NCBI GenBank assembly: GCA_023393575.1
Contig: JAEWKX010000125.1
Location: 1 to 10,359 of the forward strand
DNA from: Pseudomonadota bacterium
GTDB lineage: Bacteria; Pseudomonadota; Alphaproteobacteria; Rhizobiales; Rhizobiaceae
Length of the DNA: 10,359 nt
Reading direction: 5' to 3'
Shown here: one piece after another, positions 6,486-10,359 of the stretch
How the letters are laid out: every line of letters begins with the position of its first letter
Position numbering within the stretch: position 1 is the stretch's first letter
The notes under the pieces: model-generated
Database searches by the model: none
What the model saw: the letters and a program-made list of their open reading frames with translations, nothing else
Told to the model about the DNA's origin: nothing
Program-made: the position numbers and the translations under genes

Positions 6486-7373
6486 CTAGACGATCACGGC
6501 CCGCGTCTGCGCCGCCATCTCGGCCATCCAGTCGGAAAACGCCTTCATGGCTGGCGTCGGCGTGCGGGATTTCAGCCGTGTCAGCCAGTAGCTCCCCTTC
6601 GAGACATAGACGGGGAAGGGCTGTTCCAGCGCGCCGGAGGCGAGGTGGCGGGCAAACATCAGCGGCGGGGCGAGTGCTACGCCGGCTCCCTGCAGGGCCG
6701 TTTCCACCATCAGCACGGAAGAATCGAAGACCGGGCCGCTGATCGGTGGGCCGGCGGTTTGAGCCGCCTCGAACCAGCCCGGCCATTCGTCGGCGCGGTA
6801 TGAACGCAGCAGCGTTTCGCGCCCGACATCCTCCGGCTGTCCCAGCCTTGCTGCGATCGCCGGCACGCAGAGCGCCGAGAGCAGCGCCTCGAACAGGGCT
6901 TCTGCTTCCGTGTCGTGCCATGCGCCGTTGCCGAAGCGGATCGCATAGTCGAGGCCTTCCGCTGCGATATCGACCCTGTTGTTGTTGGTGGAAAGCCGGA
7001 CGTCGATGATGGGGTGGCGGGTGTGGAAACCGGCGAGGCGCGGCAGGAGCCAGCCGACGGCGAAGGTGCCGACGGCGCCGAGCGTCAGCACCTCGCGCAT
7101 GTGGCCGCCCTCGAAGCGCTCCAGCATGTCGGCCATGCGGTCGAAGCTGTCCTTCAGCGTCGGCAGGAGCGCCAGCCCCTCCTCGGTGATCATCAGCCCG
7201 CGCGGCAGGCGGCGGAAGAGCGCGACCCCGAGCCGCTGCTCGAGCAGCTTCACCTGGTGGCTGACGGCTGCCTGGGTGACGCAGAGCTCGATCGCCGCGC
7301 GGGTGAAGGACAGGTGGCGGGCAGCGGCCTCGAAGGCGCGCAGCGCGTTCAGCGGAAGATGCGGCCGGACCAT
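6486..7373 (-). CDS. ampR: LysR-type regulator, AmpR-like
   Basis: This is a 295-aa LysR-family regulator that matches AmpR closely along its whole length. AmpR senses cell-wall recycling muropeptides and activates a divergent beta-lactamase gene. The opening LPLNALRAFEAAARHLSF is nearly identical to the AmpR opening, and the winged HTH spans about 21-48. The effector region keeps VGTF (101-104), LSTNNNRVD (127-135) and EGLDYAIRFGNGAWHDT (139-155). G102 and D135, positions where AmpR mutations change induction in enterobacteria, are conserved, so ligand sensing is probably intact; S35 of AmpR is Ala here. The start at 7373 gives the same N-terminal length as AmpR. It is divergent from a class D beta-lactamase across 104 bases. 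A GcvA label is possible in automatic annotation, but the neighbour supports AmpR. Confidence 0.88.
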   Translation of the reverse strand: MVRPHLPLNALRAFEAAARHLSFTRAAIELCVTQAAVSHQVKLLEQRLGVALFRRLPRGLMITEEGLALLPTLKDSFDRMADMLERFEGGHMREVLTLGAVGTFAVGWLLPRLAGFHTRHPIIDVRLSTNNNRVDIAAEGLDYAIRFGNGAWHDTEAEALFEALLSALCVPAIAARLGQPEDVGRETLLRSYRADEWPGWFEAAQTAGPPISGPVFDSSVLMVETALQGAGVALAPPLMFARHLASGALEQPFPVYVSKGSYWLTRLKSRTPTPAMKAFSDWMAEMAAQTRAVIV

Positions 7374-7477
7374 GCGATGCCCCAGATTTTCTTATGGCTC
7401 CCGCCAGTTATCATCGTTTGCAGCGCTCCCGCAACGGGCCCTAGAAAAGGGCCGGTCATATCGAAGGGAGCCACATC
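7374..7477. promoter_or_regulatory. Shared ampR-blaOXA regulatory region
   Basis: Toward the lactamase, TTGCAG (7418-7423) and CTAGAA (7441-7446) are 17 bases apart. Toward the regulator, TTGCGG (7434-7429) and ATAACT lie 17 bases apart on the minus strand, so the two candidate promoters overlap. A near inverted repeat, CGTTTGC/GCAACG, and an AT-rich segment at about 7384-7395 are candidates for the LysR-type binding site. GGCCCT-AGAAA-AGGGCC (7437-7453) is a perfect 6-base hairpin overlapping the -10 and early leader. GAAGGGAG at 7463-7470 is a strong ribosome-binding site for the lactamase. The promoter assignments are by eye. Confidence 0.5.
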
Positions 7478-8302
7478 ATGATCCTGAAAAGACGCGGCCT
7501 TCTTGCCGCCGCCATCAGCCTTTTCCCCCTGCTTGGTGCCGCAGGACCGGCATCTGCCGGCGATCCCATCCGCTGCACGGTCGTGCTCGATGCGGAGAGC
7601 GGCGCGGCGATCCATCGGGGCGGGACCTGTGATGAGCGCGTCTATCCCATGTCGACCTTCAAGCTGCCCTTGGCCATGATGGGTTATGACGCGGGCATCC
7701 TGAAAGACGAGACGACGCCGCGTTGGGATTACCAGGCGAAGTTCGGCGGGCCGGCGCGGGTGAAGAAGGCCTTCGATCCGACCGGCTGGGAGCGGGAATC
7801 GATCGTCTGGTACTCGCAGGAGATTACCCGCCGCCTCGGCGAGGACCGCTTCGGCGACTACGTCCGCCGCTTCGACTACGGCAATGGCGACGTCTCCGGT
7901 GGACCCGGCAAGCTCGATGGCCTGACGGAATCCTGGCTGATGTCGTCGCTGAAGATTTCGCCGGACGAGCAGGCCGATTTCCTCCGCCGCTTCCTGAACG
8001 GGAAGCTTCCGGTCTCCGATCATGCCCTGGCGATGACGCAGGCGATCATCCCGCACTTCGAGGCGGCCGACGGCTGGGTGATCCACGGCAAGACCGGCAG
8101 CGGCCGGATGCGCGACGCCAAGGGCAAGCCCACGAGCGGTCGCCCGATCGGCTGGTTCGTCGGCTGGGCCGAAAGGGAAGGGCGCCGGGTGGTGTTCGCC
8201 CGGCTTCTGGTCGATGACAAGCCGCACGGCGAACCGCCGATGAGCTTCGTCGTGCGGGATTCGCTGATCGAGGATCTGCCGGGATTGGTGGCGGACAGAT
8301 AG
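7478..8302 (+). CDS. Class D (OXA-type) serine beta-lactamase
   Basis: This enzyme hydrolyses beta-lactams through an acyl-serine intermediate in the periplasm. The 274-aa precursor has a signal peptide, with KRR then a hydrophobic core and likely cleavage after ASA at residue 27; the paired arginines leave Tat export possible. Class D motifs occur in order: STFK with nucleophile S59 and K62, S108-x-V110, YGN (134-136), W153 in the region contacting the modified lysine, and KTGSG (205-209). Cys33 and Cys51 flank the region before STFK and could form a disulphide. [11 protein letters not shown] and SPDEQADFL are typical of OXA enzymes. The spectrum cannot be read from the sequence. It has a strong ribosome-binding site and lies divergent from an AmpR-like regulator, so it is probably inducible. 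It is likely an intrinsic chromosomal gene, because base composition matches its neighbours. Confidence 0.95.
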   Translation: MILKRRGLLAAAISLFPLLGAAGPASAGDPIRCTVVLDAESGAAIHRGGTCDERVYPMSTFKLPLAMMGYDAGILKDETTPRWDYQAKFGGPARVKKAFDPTGWERESIVWYSQEITRRLGEDRFGDYVRRFDYGNGDVSGGPGKLDGLTESWLMSSLKISPDEQADFLRRFLNGKLPVSDHALAMTQAIIPHFEAADGWVIHGKTGSGRMRDAKGKPTSGRPIGWFVGWAEREGRRVVFARLLVDDKPHGEPPMSFVVRDSLIEDLPGLVADR

Positions 8303-8322
8303 CCGGCGACGCCGGATGATCT
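8297..8322. terminator. Hairpin between convergent blaOXA and antitoxin genes
   Basis: CCGGC-GAC-GCCGG (8303-8315) is a perfect 5-base stem directly after the lactamase stop, with outer AGAT/ATCT arms that can also pair. It fills the 21-base gap between two convergent genes and could end both transcripts. No clear T-run follows, so function is uncertain. Confidence 0.35.
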
Positions 8323-8323
8323 G

Positions 8324-8602
8324 CTAGGCGACGGCCCTGGCGACCATGTCCGGGTGGAGCCTGATCACCCGGATATACGCAATAGCGAAGTCCGGAGGAG
8401 TGACGCGAGCCTGTTCCCAATCACGCAATGTGCCGACCGGCATTCGAAATCGGGTGGCAAAGGCCGATTGGGAGAGGCCAAGCTCGACTCTCGTCTGGCG
8501 GATGAGGCGTGCTCGCTGACCCCGTTCCAATGCTTCGGCTGTAACGTCGAAGTCCTCCGCGTCGGCCGGATTCGCCGGAAGAATGATAGGCTCGTTCTTC
8601 AC
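8324..8602 (-). CDS. XRE-type helix-turn-helix antitoxin
   Basis: This small DNA-binding protein of 92 aa is the probable antitoxin and autorepressor of a type II module. The N-terminal 25 residues (MKNEPIILPANPADAEDFDV and on) form a flexible acidic segment that would wrap the toxin. The HTH spans about residues 33-65 and includes LSQSAFATRFRMPVGTLRDW, the helix-turn-helix pair of the XRE fold. The start is GTG at 8602, supported by AAGGAG eight bases upstream; there is no suitable ATG. It lies inside the extended reading frame of the BrnT-like toxin, in another frame. XRE antitoxins take the place of BrnA in some BrnT modules, so the pairing is plausible. It is convergent with the lactamase gene. 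Confidence 0.85.
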   Translation of the reverse strand: MKNEPIILPANPADAEDFDVTAEALERGQRARLIRQTRVELGLSQSAFATRFRMPVGTLRDWEQARVTPPDFAIAYIRVIRLHPDMVARAVA

Positions 8603-8789
8603 TTGTGTTGCTCCTTCTCATGGAGATGAAGCGAGGAAACTCGTCCCGCCAGACGAAGATGCCGGTGAACAGCTTCTCCTCCGCCAGCCCGATGACCTTG
8701 AAGCGCTCCTCGCCATCGATCTCCCGGATCGACGGCGGAACGAGATGGTTCATGTCCTCCAGGATCCGGTCGCCGAAGCTGAGCGACAA
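8421..8789 (-). CDS. BrnT-family toxin, start region damaged and C-terminus extended
   Basis: BrnT toxins are RelE-like ribonucleases. The frame matches BrnT from FDPAKGAINREKHGLSLSFG through GEERFKVIGL to FVWRDEFPRFISMRRSNTSE. The first conserved residues are encoded from 8831, but the codon two before them (8837-8835) is TAA and no normal start lies between. The only usual start in frame is TTG at 8789, with GAGAAG about six bases upstream; using it loses the conserved FDPAK...KHG strand. At the other end, the family normally stops soon after the EERAY motif, yet this frame continues about 60 codons through the antitoxin gene to TGA at 8421. The tail is arginine-, serine- and proline-rich and not family-like. 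The gene is either inactivated or uses an unusual start. Confidence 0.6.
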   Translation of the reverse strand: MSLSFGDRILEDMNHLVPPSIREIDGEERFKVIGLAEEKLFTGIFVWRDEFPRFISMRRSNTSEERAYHSSGESGRRGGLRRYSRSIGTGSASTPHPPDESRAWPLPIGLCHPISNAGRHIA

Positions 8790-8840
8790 GCCGTGCTTCT
8801 CGCGGTTGATGGCGCCCTTCGCAGGATCAAACCGTTACGT

Positions 8841-8888
8841 CACGTGAGGCCGAGTATACGGAAATTCCGTAGTTTCGTAAGTGAGGCC
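8841..8888 (-). promoter_or_regulatory. Promoter and palindromic operator of the toxin-antitoxin unit
   Basis: On the minus strand TTACGA (8880-8875) and TATACT (8858-8853, five of six bases of the -10 consensus) are 16 bases apart. A perfect palindrome, TACGGAA-A-TTCCGTA (8857-8871), lies between them and overlaps the -10, a classic repressor site. A third half-like element, TTTCGTA (8873-8879), overlaps the -35. The octamer GTGAGGCC occurs at both edges (8844-8851 and 8881-8888) in direct orientation. The HTH antitoxin encoded downstream is the natural candidate binder. Confidence 0.55.
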
Positions 8889-8889
8889 T

Positions 8890-9075
8890 CTACCGCCGCG
8901 CCCACCACGCCAGCGCCAGCCCGGCCAGTGCGAGGATCGCACCGTAGAGGATCCACGGCGACTGGTCGATCATGAAGCTTGAGGCGGGATAGGGGAAGAT
9001 GCCGCTGCCCTGGGCCATCCAAAGGAGGCCCATGAGAGTGGCGAGGGTGCCGATCACGATGCCGAGTCTTTTCAC
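8890..9075 (-). CDS. Small two-helix membrane protein, 61 aa (paralogue of next gene)
   Basis: This is a small inner-membrane protein of unknown function. I start it at GTG 9075, because GGAGGG lies six bases upstream and the paralogue aligns from this point; the ATG at 9147 would add 24 residues that overlap the previous gene's end. Helix one spans about residues 4-22 and contains GLLWMAQGSGIFPYPASSFM at its end. Helix two spans about 41-58 (WILYGAILALAGLALAWWAR), followed by a basic end. The loop with G(S/T)GI, PAS, an aromatic or charged stretch and SPW is shared with the 84-aa neighbour. It follows that gene after 28 bases and is probably co-transcribed. Similar small proteins occur in rhizobia and Bradyrhizobium as conserved hypotheticals. 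Confidence 0.75.
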   Translation of the reverse strand: MKRLGIVIGTLATLMGLLWMAQGSGIFPYPASSFMIDQSPWILYGAILALAGLALAWWARR

Positions 9076-9103
9076 CGGGGGCCCTCCTGCGCAAAAGGGC
9101 GGA

Positions 9104-9358
9104 TCAGGGTTCTTCCAGGAAGTGGTCGTCGCCGAAGCCGGGGCCATGCGGTTCGTCGCGCAAAAGCTTCCACGAGCCGATGAGCACGATCAGGCCGAAG
9201 GCGACCACCAGCGAGCCGTTGATCGTCCACACGCTGCGCTCGCTCATGACGTCCGTGGCGGGCAGCCGGATGATGCCGGTCCCATGACAGATCCATGCGA
9301 AGCCGACGACGATGATGGCAAGCCCTGCCGCGGCCATCCAGTTCCTGATTTTCTCCAA
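9104..9358 (-). CDS. Small two-helix membrane protein, 84 aa (first of paralogous pair)
   Basis: This small inner-membrane protein of unknown function is paralogous to its downstream neighbour. Helix one is about residues 8-25 (AAAGLAIIVVGFAWICHG), followed by GTGIIRLPATDVMSERSVW; helix two is about 47-63. Matching positions with the neighbour include W..xxG(T/S)GI, PA(T/S), M and S-x-W then a helix with GL. A hydrophilic acidic tail (DEPHGPGFGDDHFLEEP) is unique to this copy. I choose TTG at 9358 as start because GGAGGG lies just upstream and the N-terminus then aligns with the paralogue. The ATG at 9394 has no ribosome-binding site, and the one at 9448 adds an unlikely extension. Some annotations may use one of those starts. 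Confidence 0.7.
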   Translation of the reverse strand: MEKIRNWMAAAGLAIIVVGFAWICHGTGIIRLPATDVMSERSVWTINGSLVVAFGLIVLIGSWKLLRDEPHGPGFGDDHFLEEP

Positions 9359-9433
9359 GCTTCCCTCCCATGGAGCAATTTGTCGCACCGACATTAGCAG
9401 AGACGAGGTTGGATTCCAGGGATTTCGCAAGGT

Positions 9434-9479
9434 CTTGATATTCGTCAAGTCCCGCGTGGCTGTTGCTCCGCGCGGGACT
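9434..9479. terminator. Inverted repeats after the SDR gene, terminator candidate
   Basis: AGTCCCGCG (9448-9456) and CGCGGGACT (9471-9479) form a perfect 9-base stem with a 14-base loop, starting nine bases beyond the SDR stop. A second small inverted repeat, CTTGA-TATTCG-TCAAG (9434-9449), abuts it. The strong GC stem suits the end of the SDR transcript, but the following T-run is short. Confidence 0.45.
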
Positions 9480-9487
9480 GGGAAGCG

Positions 9488-10276
9488 TCAGATCGACTTC
9501 GAGGCGCCGCCGTCCACCCGCAACATCGTGCCGGTGACGTAGCTCGCGGGGACGGAGCAGAGGAAGGCGGCCGCGGCTGCGAATTCCTCCACCTTGCCAA
9601 GGCGTCCGGCCGGAATGCTCTTTACCGAGGCCTCCCGCACCTCCTCGATCGACTTTCCCTGGCGCTTCGCATTGGCGCCGTCGAGCTCGTCGATGCGGTC
9701 GGTGTGGATGCGGCCGGGCAGGATCATGTTGGAGGTGATGCCGTAGGAGGCGACCTCGGTCGACAGCGTCTTGTTCCAGCCGACCAGCGCGCCGCGCAGG
9801 GTGTTCGAGAGCGCGAGATTGGGGATCGGCTCGAAGACGCCGGAGGAGGCGACGGTGAGGATGCGGCCGAAGCCTTGCGTCTTCATCAGCGGCAGCAGTG
9901 CGTTGGTGAGCGTGATGACCCGCACCACCATGGACTGGAAGAAGTTGTAGAGCTTTTCGGCGTCCATCTCCTCGGCCATGCCGGGCGTCGGGCCGCCGGT
10001 ATTGTAGACGAGGATGTCGATGACGCCGAGCTTCTCGTGGACTGCTTTCAGCATGGCATCGACGAAATGCGTGTCGGCGAGATCGGCCTCCACAAAGTCC
10101 GCCTTGCCCTTTCCGGCGGCGTTGATGGCGTCGGCATTGGCCTTCAGCCTGTCGATGCTGCGACCGCAGAGCAGCACATGCGCGCCGTCCTCGGCGAGCG
10201 CCCTGGCGATGCCGAGGCCGAGGCCGCGGGAGGAGGCGAGCACGAGCGCGCGTTTGCCGGCTAGTCCGAGATCCAT
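9488..10276 (-). CDS. SDR-family protein with non-canonical active site
   Basis: This is a 262-aa Rossmann-fold protein of the short-chain dehydrogenase/reductase superfamily, resembling 3-oxoacyl-ACP reductases. The nucleotide loop reads ASSRGLGLGIA (14-24) in place of TGxxxGIG. The NNAG element reads YNTGG (91-95), and S144/S145 keep the catalytic serine. The YxxxK pair is replaced: in NLALSNTLRGALVGW the expected Tyr falls on S157 and the Lys on R161. PGRIHTDR (187-194) and the C-terminal YVTGTMLRVDGGASKSI are normal SDR elements. A known group of reductase-like SDRs lacks a perfect cofactor motif and tetrad and keeps LSN..R at this point, so this is a family trait and not decay. Start ATG 10276 has AAGGA six bases upstream. 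Substrate unknown. Confidence 0.9.
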   Translation of the reverse strand: MDLGLAGKRALVLASSRGLGLGIARALAEDGAHVLLCGRSIDRLKANADAINAAGKGKADFVEADLADTHFVDAMLKAVHEKLGVIDILVYNTGGPTPGMAEEMDAEKLYNFFQSMVVRVITLTNALLPLMKTQGFGRILTVASSGVFEPIPNLALSNTLRGALVGWNKTLSTEVASYGITSNMILPGRIHTDRIDELDGANAKRQGKSIEEVREASVKSIPAGRLGKVEEFAAAAAFLCSVPASYVTGTMLRVDGGASKSI

Positions 10277-10338
10277 GGGAGGTCCTTTTCTCTGCTGTGA
10301 TTGCGTCGGCGGGACCTTAGCGAGAGCCGTGCGTCCAG

Positions 10339-10354
10339 AAAAGGGCGAAAGCCC
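10339..10354 (-). terminator. Terminator candidate of a gene beyond the right edge
   Basis: On the minus strand GGGC-TTTC-GCCC is followed at once by TTTTC, a small intrinsic-terminator layout. It would end a leftward transcript entering from outside the window, 60 to 80 bases before the SDR gene start. The stem is only four bases, so this is tentative. Confidence 0.4.
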
Positions 10355-10359
10355 GACGA

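Noticed and set aside
5446..6489. A 347-codon plus-strand open frame opposite the Hsp70-like gene
   Set aside because: It is arginine- and glutamate-rich with no domain. The minus strand carries all three nucleotide-binding motifs of the Hsp70 fold, so this is an antisense shadow made attractive only because the true frame holds a stop.
7349..8227. A 292-codon minus-strand frame opposite the lactamase
   Set aside because: The plus strand has all class D motifs, a signal peptide and a strong ribosome-binding site; the opposite frame has none.
9704..10264. A 186-codon plus-strand frame over the SDR gene
   Set aside because: It is an antisense shadow; the SDR fold is evident on the minus strand.
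1..10359. Mobile element, CRISPR array, tRNA or rRNA
   Set aside because: I looked for terminal inverted repeats with a transposase, spaced repeats, and conserved RNA gene sequence and saw none. The base composition is even apart from the AT-rich spacer near 1017-1135.

Overview
The base composition (GC-rich, with third codon positions mostly G or C) and the protein families point to an alphaproteobacterium of the Rhizobiales, most likely a Rhizobiaceae relative (Rhizobium, Agrobacterium, Ensifer or Shinella type). This placement rests on recognising the protein families and was not computed. The window looks like chromosomal housekeeping and accessory genes. It contains no insertion sequence, CRISPR array, rRNA or tRNA that I can see.

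Layout, left to right. The left edge holds the N-terminal 242 codons of aminopeptidase N (pepN, minus strand). A 521-base non-coding stretch follows, containing an AT-rich island. Next are two plus-strand genes: a WcaI-type GT4 glycosyltransferase and a ten-helix EamA/DMT transporter, the latter preceded by a pair of near-identical 13-mers. Two small conserved-looking genes (63 and 50 aa) lie on the minus strand and converge on the transporter with only 6 bases between the stops. A minus-strand block then carries a family 4-like uracil-DNA glycosylase with an altered first motif, an Hsp70/YegD-like gene interrupted by one in-frame TAG, and an AmpR-like LysR regulator. Divergent from the regulator is a class D (OXA-type) beta-lactamase with a signal peptide. 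Further right on the minus strand are a BrnT-type toxin frame plus XRE antitoxin behind a palindromic operator, two paralogous two-helix small membrane proteins, and an SDR-family protein whose catalytic Tyr and Lys are replaced.

How the genes work together. The clearest functional unit is ampR-blaOXA: the regulator's ligand-sensing residues are conserved and the two genes share a 104-base divergent promoter region, so beta-lactam-inducible expression through cell-wall recycling intermediates is likely. The second unit is the toxin-antitoxin module. Its promoter carries a perfect palindrome between the -35 and -10 elements, but the toxin has an in-frame TAA where its start region should be and its frame runs deep into the antitoxin. 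The third is the Hsp70-like pseudogene, whose nonsense codon appears to fall on the catalytic lysine of the ATPase fold; only 38 bases separate it from the downstream glycosylase. The tandem two-helix membrane proteins form their own small operon.

I found no large undescribed system. The most notable points are the two nonsense lesions in otherwise intact frames, the AmpR-class D pairing, the degenerate uracil-DNA glycosylase, and the unannotated-looking small-protein genes.
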